DNA from: an uncultured Lachnospiraceae bacterium
Lineage (GTDB): Bacteria > Bacillota > Clostridia > Lachnospirales > Lachnospiraceae
Length of the DNA stretch: 64,000 nt
Assembly (NCBI GenBank): GCA_902775895.1
Contig: CACYNO010000001.1
Coordinates: 434,001 to 498,000, forward strand
Direction of reading: 5' to 3'
Part shown: positions 43,697-53,159 of the stretch, piece after piece
Numbering within the stretch: position 1 is the stretch's first letter
Layout: every line of letters begins with the position of its first letter
Translations under genes and position numbers: made by a program
Notes under the pieces: model-generated
Databases searched by the model: none
What the model saw: the letters and a program-made list of their open reading frames with translations, nothing else
What the model was told of the DNA's origin: nothing

Positions 43697-44392
43697 TTAA
43701 TCTACTGTCACAGTTGTGCCGTTAAAATCATCCTCAAATGCACGAACTATACTGTTTTCATCTTTTAAAGAAAATACCCTTAAAGGAATGGAGTTTTCCA
43801 TACACAGAACTGATGCCGTCATATCTATGACAGCCAGCTGTTTTTCAACCATTTCAGATATCTTCAGGGTATCATATCTGACAGCATCAGGGTTCTTAGC
43901 CGGATCACTGTCATATACACCGTCAATATTTTTTGCAAGAAGGATATAATCTGCCTCTGTCTCTGCAGCGCGAAGTGCGATAGCGGTATCCGTAGAGAAG
44001 AAGGGATGTCCGGTTCCGCCGGCATAAAAAACAACCTTTCCTTCAGACAGATAAGAAAGTGCCAGATCCTTTGTGAACATCTCTGTCATGTTACTGTACA
44101 CAAAAGGAGTAAGTATGGCAGTACTGATACCGTGCAGACGGAATATTTCCGATACATAAATACAGTTCATAACGGTAGCCAGCATCCCTATCTGGTCTGA
44201 CTTACAGCGGTCTATACTAAGCCCTGTTCTTCCTCTCCAATAGTTGCCGCCGCCTATTACTATGGATATCTGCATACCCTTATCAAGTAATGACTTAACC
44301 TGACCGGAAATACTGACGATCAGATCATCGTCATATCCGCCCTTTTCAGACCAAAGTGCCTCTCCGCTTAATTTTAAAACAACTCGTTTCAT
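43697..44392 (-). CDS. pyrH: UMP kinase PyrH
   Basis: PyrH phosphorylates UMP and is the bacterial hexameric, amino-acid-kinase-fold type. The 231-residue product has the N-terminal KRVVLKLSGEAL motif, the VIGGGNYWRG loop and the GGTGHPFFSTDTAIALRA segment. It lies 15 bases after a polysaccharide deacetylase gene, rather than after tsf as in many relatives. Confidence 0.96.
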   Translation of the reverse strand: MKRVVLKLSGEALWSEKGGYDDDLIVSISGQVKSLLDKGMQISIVIGGGNYWRGRTGLSIDRCKSDQIGMLATVMNCIYVSEIFRLHGISTAILTPFVYSNMTEMFTKDLALSYLSEGKVVFYAGGTGHPFFSTDTAIALRAAETEADYILLAKNIDGVYDSDPAKNPDAVRYDTLKISEMVEKQLAVIDMTASVLCMENSIPLRVFSLKDENSIVRAFEDDFNGTTVTVD

Positions 44393-44407
44393 ATCGGCAT
44401 TTGTCTC

Positions 44408-45292
44408 CTATACCTCATCATATTTTCTGTGCTGGAAATACTTAGTATTATCCGTTATCTGACAGAAGGTAAAACCTTTCCCCTGAAGGGTCTCGATGAT
44501 CTTTGGAAGTGATAGAACCGTGTTATCTTTTGCGTTTGTATCATGCAAAAGGATCATGTAATCACCTTCATCACTCATGTAGTCAAGTACGTTGTCCGCA
44601 AGCTGATCGGGAGTAAAAGATGTGCCTGTGGAATCTTCATTATCAATATTCCAGTCATAATATTTAAATCCGTTTTCATTCAACCACCTGATACAATCCT
44701 CGATATCTGTCCCTCTTTTTGCAGCTATGGTATTACTTGATCCTCCCGGGAACCTGTAAAAATGCGTCTTGATCCCGGTTACCTCTTCCAGATACTTCTG
44801 CTGACCAAGAACGTCTGCTTTCCAGTTTTCAAGGGAACCATAGACCTCATCGTAGTCGTGAGTCATGGTATGTATAGCAATGGTATGGCCTTCATCATAG
44901 CATCTCTTTAAAGCCTTTTTTTCACCATCTTCTTCCTTTTCAATATCAAAGAATGTAGCCTTTATGTCATATTTCTTTAAAACATCAAGTACATCATCCG
45001 TGTTGGCACTGGGACCGTCATCAAATGTCAGGTAAACTCTTTTTTCTGCGTTCTTTTCAAGTTCTTCGGCCTCTTTCTTGTTCTTGGGATTAGAGCCCGC
45101 CTCCTCTTCGAAAGTGGTTGTCTCACTTTCAGTCTCCTGAGAAACTGTAGTCTGGGCAGAGGCTGTTGTTGTCTCTTTGTCCGCCACTTTACTTCCGTTT
45201 TCACTTCCGGAAACGGCGACCATTATGATGATCAGAGCCGCTACGGCAGCGGCTGCAGTAATGATCGGAGCAAGTATCTTCTTACTGTTCAT
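44408..45292 (-). CDS. Membrane-anchored NodB-type polysaccharide deacetylase
   Basis: This 294-residue enzyme should remove N-acetyl groups from peptidoglycan GlcNAc or a related polymer outside the membrane. It has one N-terminal membrane helix (about 8-28), a Thr/Ser/Glu-rich linker (about 30-80) and a NodB domain with TFDDGP (Asp91, Asp92), metal-binding His141 and His145 (HTMTHD), and a FYRFPGGSSN motif. Deacetylation usually confers lysozyme resistance. It is the first gene of the pyrH-to-polC transcript and has a good promoter at 45341-45369. Confidence 0.92.
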   Translation of the reverse strand: MNSKKILAPIITAAAAVAALIIIMVAVSGSENGSKVADKETTTASAQTTVSQETESETTTFEEEAGSNPKNKKEAEELEKNAEKRVYLTFDDGPSANTDDVLDVLKKYDIKATFFDIEKEEDGEKKALKRCYDEGHTIAIHTMTHDYDEVYGSLENWKADVLGQQKYLEEVTGIKTHFYRFPGGSSNTIAAKRGTDIEDCIRWLNENGFKYYDWNIDNEDSTGTSFTPDQLADNVLDYMSDEGDYMILLHDTNAKDNTVLSLPKIIETLQGKGFTFCQITDNTKYFQHRKYDEV

Positions 45293-45340
45293 TTTTCATT
45301 ATCTCCTATTTGTAATCTGTTATTTTTTTCGTTTCTTCTT

Positions 45341-45369
45341 ATTTTATCACCATAATGGAGTTTTGTTAA
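45341..45369 (-). promoter_or_regulatory. Promoter of the deacetylase-pyrH-frr-...-polC operon
   Basis: On the minus strand TTAACA (complement of 45364-45369), 17 bases, TAAAAT (complement of 45341-45346). Each box has five of six consensus bases. It is about 50 bases upstream of the deacetylase start and just after the tsf terminator. Confidence 0.7.
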
Positions 45370-45399
45370 TCACAAATTACAAAATATATACATTAAATT

Positions 45400-45425
45400 A
45401 AAAAAAGCACCGCATATAGCGGTGC
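45400..45425 (-). terminator. Intrinsic terminator of rpsB-tsf
   Basis: A perfect 7-bp GC-rich stem (GCACCGC at 45407-45413, GCGGTGC at 45419-45425) with a five-base loop. It is followed on the minus strand by a run of T (complement of 45400-45406). It lies about 30 bases past the tsf stop. Confidence 0.92.
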
Positions 45426-45458
45426 AAGATCATCTCTGAAGCTGATAATCCGGAAATA

Positions 45459-46391
45459 TCAATTCCCCATCTGAGCTGCAACTTCTGCCGCAAAATCCTC
45501 GTTCTTTTTCTCAAGACCTTCACCTGTCTCGAAACGAACAAACTTCTTGATCTTTACGTTTGCTGAATTTGCTTTTGCGACTTCGTCGATATACTTCTGA
45601 ACGCTCTGCTTTCCGTCTTCAGCCTTGATATAGATCTGATCAACGAGGCAGATATCCTTAAGTTCTTTATTGATACGGCCCTGAACCATACCGTTGATGA
45701 TCTTATCATCAGCGTCAGGCTTCTCGTTCTTTGCCGCTACAGTAAGGATCTCTTTTTCTTTCTCAATGAAATCCTGGCTTACCTCATCCCTTGTAGTATA
45801 TACAGGTTTGAGAGCAGCTGCCTGCATGGCAACGTTCTTTGCCATCTCTCTGATCTCGTCATTAATAACATCAGTCTCAACGTCGATAAGAACACCGATC
45901 TTGCCGCCCATGTGAATATATGAAGCGATAAATCCGTTATCCTCTGTGACTCTTTCAAATCTTCTGATCTTAAGGTTCTCACCGATAACTGCTATCTCAG
46001 CAACAAGTGCCTCTTCAACAGTCTTTGAAGAATCCTCTGCCCATGGCTCTGCAAGGAAACCTTCAATATCCGTAGCTGAAGTGTTTAAAGCCTGCTTTGC
46101 AACCTGCTCGACATAAGCCTGGAAGTCAGCATTTTTTGCAACGAAGTCTGTCTCGGAATTAACTTCAACGATAGAAGCATTTTTATCGCCTTCCACCAAA
46201 GTCATAACAAGACCCTCAGCAGCGATCCTGCCTGCTTTCTTCTCAGCTGTTGCCTGACCCTTTTCTCTTAAATACTCAAGAGCCTTCACCATATCGCCGT
46301 CTGTCTCTGCAAGAGCCTTTTTGCAGTCCATCATACCTGCACCGGTCTGCTCTCTTAACTCCTTTACCATAGAAGCTGTAACTGCTGCCAT
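45459..46391 (-). CDS. tsf: Elongation factor Ts
   Basis: EF-Ts recharges EF-Tu with GTP. The 310-residue protein starts with the UBA-like helix domain (VKELREQTGAGMMDCKKAL) and has the core segment VEVNSETDFVAKN that contacts EF-Tu. It follows rpsB by 29 bases and ends in a strong terminator, so the pair forms a closed unit. Confidence 0.98.
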   Translation of the reverse strand: MAAVTASMVKELREQTGAGMMDCKKALAETDGDMVKALEYLREKGQATAEKKAGRIAAEGLVMTLVEGDKNASIVEVNSETDFVAKNADFQAYVEQVAKQALNTSATDIEGFLAEPWAEDSSKTVEEALVAEIAVIGENLKIRRFERVTEDNGFIASYIHMGGKIGVLIDVETDVINDEIREMAKNVAMQAAALKPVYTTRDEVSQDFIEKEKEILTVAAKNEKPDADDKIINGMVQGRINKELKDICLVDQIYIKAEDGKQSVQKYIDEVAKANSANVKIKKFVRFETGEGLEKKNEDFAAEVAAQMGN

Positions 46392-46420
46392 ATTATTTGT
46401 CCTCCTTTATATATTGATAA

Positions 46421-47164
46421 TTATTCTTCATCCTCTGTATCTTCTTCAGCGATCTTTTCCTCTTCCTCTTCACTAAGCTCAGCACCCTGTGAAGCCTCGA
46501 TCACTGCATCAGCCATCTTTGAAACGATAAGCTTAACCGCTCTGATAGCATCATCATTTCCCGGGATAACATAATCTAATTCATCAGGATCACAGTTAGT
46601 ATCACAGATACCGATAAGAGTGATACCAAGTGCGTGAGCCTCCTGAACACAAATACCCTCTTTCTTAGGGTCAACTATAAATATAGCGTCAGGGATCCTC
46701 TTCATCTCTTTGATACCGCCAAGGTTCTTCTGAAGCTTCTCCTGCTCTTTCCTCAGCTTAAGTACTTCCTTCTTAGGCAGTCTCTCAAAGATCCCGTCTT
46801 CTTCCATTTTCTCTATCTGCTTAAGGCGCTCGATACGGCTGCGGATAGTTCTGAAGTTGGTAAGCATACCACCCAGCCATCTCTCATTAACATAGTACAT
46901 ACCGCAACGATCAGCTTCACTTGCGATAGCATCCTGAGCCTGCTTCTTTGTTCCTACAAAAAGAACCGTTCCGCCGTTTGCTACCACATCAGACATAGCA
47001 TTATATGCAGAGTCGATCATACCTACGGTCTTCTGAAGATCGATGATATGTATGCCGTTACGGTGCATATAGATATAAGGAGCCATTTTAGGGTTCCATC
47101 TTCTTGTCTGATGTCCGAAATGCACACCTGCCTCAAGTAACTGTTTCATTGAAATTACACTCAT
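46421..47164 (-). CDS. rpsB: 30S ribosomal protein S2
   Basis: S2 binds the head-body junction of the 30S subunit. From ATG 47164 (CGGAGG upstream) the protein has 247 residues and starts [19 protein letters not shown], the family N-terminus; the longer frame upstream is the untranslated leader. It shows [20 protein letters not shown] and [20 protein letters not shown]. The last 20 residues are almost all acidic. It is the first gene of the rpsB-tsf operon. Confidence 0.97.
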   Translation of the reverse strand: MSVISMKQLLEAGVHFGHQTRRWNPKMAPYIYMHRNGIHIIDLQKTVGMIDSAYNAMSDVVANGGTVLFVGTKKQAQDAIASEADRCGMYYVNERWLGGMLTNFRTIRSRIERLKQIEKMEEDGIFERLPKKEVLKLRKEQEKLQKNLGGIKEMKRIPDAIFIVDPKKEGICVQEAHALGITLIGICDTNCDPDELDYVIPGNDDAIRAVKLIVSKMADAVIEASQGAELSEEEEEKIAEEDTEDEE

Positions 47165-47285
47165 TTTAAACCTCCGTTTGGTTAGACTTCTGCACGCTTC
47201 CCGCAAGGATAAGGACCGTAAAAAGGCACCGCTTATCAATAAATCCGCATGCATGATTATTTGTTCCGTGCCGTAAAACAACACG
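47165..47285 (-). ncRNA. Structured 5' leader of rpsB
   Basis: About 120 bases separate the predicted transcription start from the S2 ATG. The leader can form hairpins such as CCGTG/CACGG near its start and GC-rich pairings around 47190-47230. S2 mRNAs are autoregulated through leaders in several bacteria. I assign the role from position only. Confidence 0.45.
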
Positions 47286-47291
47286 GGGAAC

Positions 47292-47321
47292 AGTATATCA
47301 GTAAATATTATTCTATGTCAA
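47292..47321 (-). promoter_or_regulatory. Strong promoter of rpsB-tsf
   Basis: On the minus strand a perfect TTGACA (complement of 47316-47321), 18 bases, then TATACT (complement of 47292-47297). It sits right after the topA terminator T-run. Confidence 0.85.
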
Positions 47322-47322
47322 G

Positions 47323-47348
47323 AAAAAACCGGCCTTTCGGTCGGCTTT
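47323..47348 (-). terminator. Intrinsic terminator of topA
   Basis: CCGACC and GGCCGG arms (complements of 47339-47344 and 47329-47334) around a GAAA tetraloop, extended by A-T pairs. On the minus strand it ends in six T. It lies a few bases after the topA stop and abuts the rpsB promoter. Confidence 0.85.
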
Positions 47349-47355
47349 ACATTGA

Positions 47356-49428
47356 TCATTCGGATTTATTGTCCTCTACATACCCGCAGTCTTCCCCGAT
47401 ACATGCCAGTTTCTTACCCTTTTCCACAAGGATCTTACCGCATCTGGGGCATTTTTTATCTGTCGGCTTCTGCCAGCTTGAAAATTCACAATCAGGATAG
47501 CTTTCACAACCGTAAAAGATCCTGCCCTTCTTTGTACGTCTTATGACTATGTCTTTACCGCAGTCAGGACACTTCACGCCTATCTTTTCAAGGAAGGGCT
47601 TGGTATTTCTGCAATCGGGAAATCCCGGACATCCCAGGAATTTTCCGGAAGGACCGTACTTTACAACCATGTTGCGTCCGCACTTCTCGCAGATCACATC
47701 CGTAACTTCATCCTCGATCTTTACGTTTTCCAGCTCCTTCTCAGCCTTGGTCACGGCTTCGTTAAGATCGGGATAGAAGTTTCTTATGATATCTTTCCAG
47801 TCCACCTTGCCCTCTTCCACTCTGTCCAGAAGAGACTCCATATTGGCCGTAAAATTCACATCCACGATCTCCGGAAATGCGTCCTTCATCATGTCATTAA
47901 CCGCAGTACCAAGCTCGCTGACATGAAGGTTCTTTTTATCTTTTACCACATATCTTCTTGCGATAAGGGTAGATATGGTAGGCGCATAAGTACTGGGGCG
48001 TCCTATTCCCAGTTCCTCAAGCGTCTTTACAAGCGAAGCCTCGGTGTAGTGCGCAGGCGGCTGTGTGAAGTGCTGCTCCTTTAATACCTCATTCAGACTA
48101 AGCTCTGAATCTGTACTGATGGAATTTGCAAGGTTGTTACCTTCTTCCTTATCTTCGTCATCCTTGTAAACGGATAAAAATCCTTCAAATTTAAGCTTTG
48201 AAGCAGAAAGATTCAATCTGTAATCATCTGCCGCTATCTTTACCGTGGTAGTCTCATATTTTGCAGCGCTCATCTGACTTGCCATAAAGCGTTTCCAGAT
48301 AAGCTGGTACAGTCTGAACTGGTCTCTTGAAAGAGATTCCTTGACTGCAACAGGTGTATTGGAAAGATCAGTAGGTCTGATAGCCTCATGGGCATCCTGT
48401 ATCTTCTTTTCCTTTGAATCTTTTCCCCCGCTTTTTTCGGAAACGAATTCGTCACCGTAATTCTCACGAATATAGGCTTCACTTGCTGCCAGTGCCTCAT
48501 CAGACACTCTTGTGGAATCCGTACGAAGGTATGTGATAAGACCAATAGTTCCCTTGCCTTTTATATCCACACCTTCATAAAGCTGCTGGGCGATCATCAT
48601 GGTCTTTTTTGTGGCGAAATTAAGCTGCTTGGATGCTTCCTGCTGCATGGTACTCGTGGTAAAGGGAAGAGGTGCGTTCTTTACCCTCTCACCTGTCTTT
48701 ACGCTTTCAACGGAATAAGAGGCTTTATTTAATGCAGCCTCAATCTCCTTTGCCTGCGCTTCGGAGGTTATGTCGATCTTTCCCTTTTTGTCCCCGTAAA
48801 ACTTGGCAACTATAGGCTTCTTTTCACCCTTTACATTGATGGAAGCATCTATGGTCCAGTATTCCTCGGGACAAAAAGCATCTATCTCGGCCTCTCTGTC
48901 GCATATTATCCTGAGGGCAACAGACTGAACCCTTCCTGCACTTAAGCCTCTTTTTATCTTTGACCAGAGAAGGGGACTTATCTTATATCCCACAATTCGG
49001 TCAAGCATACGTCTGGACTGCTGTGCATCCACCAGATCCATGTTCAGCTTGCGGGGATTCTTCAGAGAATCCTTTACGGCATTTTTAGTGATCTCATTAA
49101 ACGTGATCCTCTTTATGTCTTTATCCTCAAGCTTCAACGCCTCGGATAAATGCCAGGAAATGGCCTCTCCCTCACGGTCCGGGTCAGTCGCCAGATATAT
49201 ATTATCTGCTTTCTTCGCCTGTTTTTTAAGGGATGATAAGATATCACCCTTCCCGCGTATGGTTATGTATTTAGGTTCATAGTCATTTTCTATGTCAACA
49301 CCCAGTGTACTTTTCGGAAGATCCCTTATATGACCCTGGGATGCCATTACCTCATAACTTGACCCTAAAAATTTCTTAATCGTCTTAACCTTTGCAGGAG
49401 ACTCCACAATAACAAGATTCTTTGCCAC
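47356..49428 (-). CDS. topA: DNA topoisomerase I
   Basis: TopA relaxes negative supercoils. The 690-residue protein has the TOPRIM domain (NLVIVESPAKVKTIKKFLG, DPDREGEAISWH), the catalytic tyrosine near residue 301 (LITYLRTDSTRVS) and three C-terminal four-cysteine zinc ribbons (CEKCGRNMVVKYG, CPDCGKDIVIRR, CPRCGKILVEKG). The conserved N-terminus makes GTG at 49428 the start. It follows dprA by about 30 bases; comM-dprA-topA is a common Firmicute order. Confidence 0.97.
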   Translation of the reverse strand: MAKNLVIVESPAKVKTIKKFLGSSYEVMASQGHIRDLPKSTLGVDIENDYEPKYITIRGKGDILSSLKKQAKKADNIYLATDPDREGEAISWHLSEALKLEDKDIKRITFNEITKNAVKDSLKNPRKLNMDLVDAQQSRRMLDRIVGYKISPLLWSKIKRGLSAGRVQSVALRIICDREAEIDAFCPEEYWTIDASINVKGEKKPIVAKFYGDKKGKIDITSEAQAKEIEAALNKASYSVESVKTGERVKNAPLPFTTSTMQQEASKQLNFATKKTMMIAQQLYEGVDIKGKGTIGLITYLRTDSTRVSDEALAASEAYIRENYGDEFVSEKSGGKDSKEKKIQDAHEAIRPTDLSNTPVAVKESLSRDQFRLYQLIWKRFMASQMSAAKYETTTVKIAADDYRLNLSASKLKFEGFLSVYKDDEDKEEGNNLANSISTDSELSLNEVLKEQHFTQPPAHYTEASLVKTLEELGIGRPSTYAPTISTLIARRYVVKDKKNLHVSELGTAVNDMMKDAFPEIVDVNFTANMESLLDRVEEGKVDWKDIIRNFYPDLNEAVTKAEKELENVKIEDEVTDVICEKCGRNMVVKYGPSGKFLGCPGFPDCRNTKPFLEKIGVKCPDCGKDIVIRRTKKGRIFYGCESYPDCEFSSWQKPTDKKCPRCGKILVEKGKKLACIGEDCGYVEDNKSE

Positions 49429-49460
49429 TTCCCTTTGCTACCTCTCTTTTCTTAAAAGTA

Positions 49461-50579
49461 TTAAATATCAGTCCTGACAAACATATTATGAGCAACCTCT
49501 TCTATCTTTCCCTCAAGCTTTAATCTGGTGATCAGGAGAAATGTTTCATCACCCGGGATAGAGGTTTTATTTATTAAGTATTCAAGACTCTTTGGAGACA
49601 AATCAAGGCAACTATACAATAAAAGATAATTTGTATCAAGTAAATTTTCATCTTCCCGTGCACCGTGCTTGCCGATACCATCAGCATTTATATTAGAAAT
49701 CTTGCCTTTTACCGAGTGGCATTTCCTGAGATCGTTTAAGTCCGTCAGTGCATTCGCCCCTTCATTTAAAAGCCCTATACAGCCCATACTCAGCGGATCC
49801 GTTATCCTTCCGGGCACCACATATACTTCTTTTCCCTGCTCCAGAGCAATGTCAGCCGTAATAAGAGAACCTGATCTTTTCCGTGCTTCCACAACAATGA
49901 CCGCATCACTAAGCGCGGCTATAAGTCTGTTCCTGAAAGGAAAGAATTCTCTTTTGGGTCTTTGTCCCGGTTCAAACTCGGAGAGCAAACAGCCTGATCT
50001 TTGTATGCTTTCGTAGATCTCAAGGTTCGTTACGGGATAACACACATCAATCCCGCAGCCAAGAACCGCACATGTATAGCCTTTCGCCTTTAAAGCACCT
50101 TCATGGGCAAATGCATCTATCCCTGCGGCCATCCCGCTTATTATCTGCCATCCCTCTTTTGCAAAAGTCTCGCTTATCTTAAGAGAAACCGCTTTTCCGT
50201 AAGAGGTACACCCTCTTGCTCCCACCACGGATATGGCCGGCAATTTGATATCGGGAAGCTTTCCTTTATAAAAAAGCCTGTAAGGCATATCACTTTGAAA
50301 AGTTAAGCTCCTGGGATACTCCTTCTCATCGGCAAATACATACTCTGTACCCTTTTCCTTCCAGCTTTCCCATTTGGGTATCCTGTCATCAAAATCTTTG
50401 CTCTTTAACAAAAGATCGGCGTAATACTTTCCGATGCCGTATGTTTCCTCCAGTTCCGCTTTAGAAGCGTTATATATATTTTCCGGCGTTTTGAACCTTT
50501 CAAGCAGGGCATTTACTTTCACCCATCCTATGCCCTCTATCTCAGACAGCCAGTGCTTAAAAAACGTTTTATCATCCAC
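49461..50579 (-). CDS. dprA: DNA-processing protein DprA
   Basis: DprA binds incoming single-stranded DNA and loads RecA in natural transformation. The Rossmann-like core has VVGARGCTSYGKAVS, ISGMAAGIDAFAHEGAL and GCGIDVCYP. An N-terminal helix-hairpin region and a C-terminal winged-helix-like region (YLINKTSIPGDETFLLITRL) complete about 372 residues. I favour GTG at 50579, which has AAGGAGG upstream and overlaps the comM stop by eight bases; the frame opens slightly earlier at a TTG. Confidence 0.92.
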   Translation of the reverse strand: MDDKTFFKHWLSEIEGIGWVKVNALLERFKTPENIYNASKAELEETYGIGKYYADLLLKSKDFDDRIPKWESWKEKGTEYVFADEKEYPRSLTFQSDMPYRLFYKGKLPDIKLPAISVVGARGCTSYGKAVSLKISETFAKEGWQIISGMAAGIDAFAHEGALKAKGYTCAVLGCGIDVCYPVTNLEIYESIQRSGCLLSEFEPGQRPKREFFPFRNRLIAALSDAVIVVEARKRSGSLITADIALEQGKEVYVVPGRITDPLSMGCIGLLNEGANALTDLNDLRKCHSVKGKISNINADGIGKHGAREDENLLDTNYLLLYSCLDLSPKSLEYLINKTSIPGDETFLLITRLKLEGKIEEVAHNMFVRTDI

Positions 50580-52113
50580 CCCATGCACCTCCTTCAAGAT
50601 TCACCCGAAACATGGAAGCCTGAGCTATATCTCTTTCATTTATCATCTCATGTCCGTCCATATCCGCAATAGTCCTTGCCGTCTTTAATATCTTATCTAT
50701 CCCCCTTGCCGTCAGGTTTTCTTTTTCAAAGATCATCTCTATCATTTTTTCCGCCTTTGCATCCGTTTTACAATATTTTTTTATCTGATTATGGTTCATC
50801 TCGGAATTAAAGTTTATACTGCTGTTTTTAAATCTTTCAGCCTGCACTTCAACCGCTTTTAACACATCCTTCTTCATGGTATCTGAGTCCAGAGCCCGCT
50901 CAACCTTATCCCCGAACATATCGGAAAACTTAATCTGTTCCATATATATACACAGGTCGAACCTGTCTATGATAGGCTTTGACAGCTTGCCTATATATCT
51001 GTGTATATCCGCCGCATCACAACTGCATTTTTTCCTGTCCGGATAATAACCGCACTTGCAGGGATTCATGGCAGCCGCCAGCATAAAGTCCGCAGGATAA
51101 TCCACCGCATACTTAACCCTTGAGATCATGATCTTTTTATCCTCCAAAGGCTGTCTCAGGGCTTCAATAACCGAGGAGTTAAATTGTGTAAGCTCGTCAA
51201 GAAAAAGCACTCCTTTTGATGCAAGTGTTATCTCCCCTGGTGACGGATTGCTTCCGCCTCCCAAAAGCGCAGACTTAGATACCGTATGGGACGGGCTTCT
51301 GAAGGGTCTTTGCTTAACAAGCCCGTCCTCCGGTGATAATTTACCACTTACGCTGTATATCTTTGTAAGCTCCAGTTCTTCATTTTTCGTAAGCCCCGGC
51401 ATGATGGTAGGTATCCTTTTTGACATCATGGACTTCCCGCACCCGGGAGGACCTATGTATAAGATATTGTGCATACCGGCAACGGCTATCACCGTAGCAA
51501 GCTTGGCACTCATCTGTCCCTTTATATCCGAATAGTCAATGGACTCTTTTACCTTTTCCGTCGCGTTATCCGCAACGGGCTCTTCACCCTCTCCCGGATC
51601 TTTTCCTCCGTTTAAAAATGCCACAGTCTCACGAAGATCAGAAACTCCCACTATCCTGATACCGTCTATGCACATGCATTCCTTTTTATTTGCGGCAGGC
51701 ACTACTATCGTTTTAAACCCGTTTTTTCTTGCCTCAATGGCACTGACCAGACACCCTCTGACAGGATTCACCTTTCCGTCAAGGCTGAGCTCCCCCACAA
51801 AGATGGTCTCTTTCAGGATACTTGAATGAATATATTCATTTGCAGTAAGTATCCCCACGGCTACCGGCAGGTCAAACCCAGTTCCTGTTTTTCTCAGATC
51901 CGCAGGGGATAGATTAATGATTATCCTCTGCGGTTTGATCTTAAAATCCGAGTTTTTGATCGCGATCTTAACCCTCTCCTTTGCCTCTTTTACTTCATTT
52001 GCCAAAAAACCGCTCATTTCAAAACACGGCAGACCCGGGCCCACATCCGTCTCCACAGACACGGTGCAGGCATTCAGACCCACAATGGTCGAACTGTATA
52101 TTTCTGTAAACAT
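50572..52113 (-). CDS. comM: ComM/YifB family Mg-chelatase-like AAA+ ATPase
   Basis: ComM is a hexameric helicase that promotes branch migration during transformation in species where it was studied; YifB is the older name. From ATG 52113 (AAAGGAGG upstream) the 513-residue protein has a Lon-like N-terminal domain (MFTEIYSSTIVGLNACTVSV), Walker A GPPGCGKSMMSKRIP, Walker B VLFLDEL, a CX8-type cysteine cluster in the NPCKCGYYPDRKKCSC region and a C-terminal Mg-chelatase domain. It overlaps dprA. The pair hints at DNA-uptake or repair capacity, but no uptake machinery genes are in the window. Confidence 0.93.
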   Translation of the reverse strand: MFTEIYSSTIVGLNACTVSVETDVGPGLPCFEMSGFLANEVKEAKERVKIAIKNSDFKIKPQRIIINLSPADLRKTGTGFDLPVAVGILTANEYIHSSILKETIFVGELSLDGKVNPVRGCLVSAIEARKNGFKTIVVPAANKKECMCIDGIRIVGVSDLRETVAFLNGGKDPGEGEEPVADNATEKVKESIDYSDIKGQMSAKLATVIAVAGMHNILYIGPPGCGKSMMSKRIPTIMPGLTKNEELELTKIYSVSGKLSPEDGLVKQRPFRSPSHTVSKSALLGGGSNPSPGEITLASKGVLFLDELTQFNSSVIEALRQPLEDKKIMISRVKYAVDYPADFMLAAAMNPCKCGYYPDRKKCSCDAADIHRYIGKLSKPIIDRFDLCIYMEQIKFSDMFGDKVERALDSDTMKKDVLKAVEVQAERFKNSSINFNSEMNHNQIKKYCKTDAKAEKMIEMIFEKENLTARGIDKILKTARTIADMDGHEMINERDIAQASMFRVNLEGGAWGG

Positions 52114-52171
52114 AAACCTCCTTTTCGGAAATATCCGTAAATCATTGGAATAAACCGGATGAATATCCGGC

Positions 52172-52207
52172 AAAAAGAAAAACACGGTCCCTTTAAGACC
52201 GCGCTTT
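52172..52207 (-). terminator. Terminator after the clpB-lipoprotein unit
   Basis: GCGCGGTC and GACCGTGT arms (complements of 52197-52204 and 52182-52189) with a short loop, flanked by A and T runs. On the minus strand it ends in five T, then C and five more T. Confidence 0.8.
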
Positions 52208-52240
52208 ATATTAATATATTTATTATACTAAGTCAATACT

Positions 52241-53143
52241 TTACATTTCCATCATCAGATCAATGGCATTCTCTGAATCCACGCTTTCTTTGGCGTTTTC
52301 TTTTATCTCCTCCGGAACCGTGATCTCGATCGTTTTATCATATGAAAAATCTAATGTCAGATTAAGCTTTTCCGGTTCAAAGGCTATGTTAAATACATCC
52401 GTATTTATATTTTTTATTGAGGATGCCAGATCCAGTTTGGCCCTTTTTAATTCATGGTTATCTTTTGCAAAATACCAAACCGACTTGATGTCCAGCTTAT
52501 CATCGGTAACTGTGGTCGTATGATCTGATGAAAGGTTATTTGTCGCATCACCGTTAAGCTGCAAGATACCGCTTACCACATAACATTCCTTGTTTTCGAT
52601 GGTTTCAGCCTCTCCCGTGATCACAAGATCCGTCGTTGCATTTTCAAGAGCGTTTATAAATCCATCATCTTTTATATCTATCTTATTAAGAAATTCCGCA
52701 ACGGAAAAACCTCCCGTATCTTTTACGGTATAAGACCACTGCTTATCCTGATCATCACCTGTAGTCTTTGCGGTATAACTGATATACTTTTCTCCGTCAC
52801 GTACCACATAGTTTTCAACAAGCATTGACTGGGAAAGCCCCATTGTTCCTATCTCGGAATCAAATTCCGAATGAACCACATCATTCTTTATGTCTGCCTC
52901 CATCTTTGCATCACCCGTAACATCAACCGCAAAGGACAGACCGGAGGATTCCATCTTGACGCTCATATCAACATCACCGTCAACACTCAGGCTGTTATTC
53001 TTTTTTATGATATTTACAGCGTCGGCAAACAGGTCGCTTACAGTCAGTTTGTCGGCCTGCTTTACGGAAGTACATCCCGCAAATACCGTTGCCGCAGCAA
53101 GTATTCCCGCTACGGGAATGGCTGTTTTAAAAAGCTTTCTCAT
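52241..53143 (-). CDS. Putative lipoprotein of unknown function
   Basis: A 300-residue exported lipoprotein. The signal peptide ends in a lipobox with Cys24 (VFAGC). The mature part is beta-rich with repeated strand patterns (MSVKMESSGLSFAVDVTGDA, TGEAETIENKECYVVSGIL), resembling the LppX/LolA-like lipid-binding or DUF6612-type folds seen in Firmicute lipoproteins; I cannot assign it firmly. It starts 16 bases after clpB and precedes a terminator, so it is probably expressed with clpB and under the same heat-shock promoter, which is an unusual partner for an envelope protein. Confidence 0.75.
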   Translation of the reverse strand: MRKLFKTAIPVAGILAAATVFAGCTSVKQADKLTVSDLFADAVNIIKKNNSLSVDGDVDMSVKMESSGLSFAVDVTGDAKMEADIKNDVVHSEFDSEIGTMGLSQSMLVENYVVRDGEKYISYTAKTTGDDQDKQWSYTVKDTGGFSVAEFLNKIDIKDDGFINALENATTDLVITGEAETIENKECYVVSGILQLNGDATNNLSSDHTTTVTDDKLDIKSVWYFAKDNHELKRAKLDLASSIKNINTDVFNIAFEPEKLNLTLDFSYDKTIEITVPEEIKENAKESVDSENAIDLMMEM

Positions 53144-53159
53144 AAAACCCTCCGTATGA

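Noticed and set aside
47165..47284. N-terminal extension of S2
   Set aside because: The extra 40 codons cover the leader; [13 protein letters not shown] with CGGAGG upstream is the conserved start.
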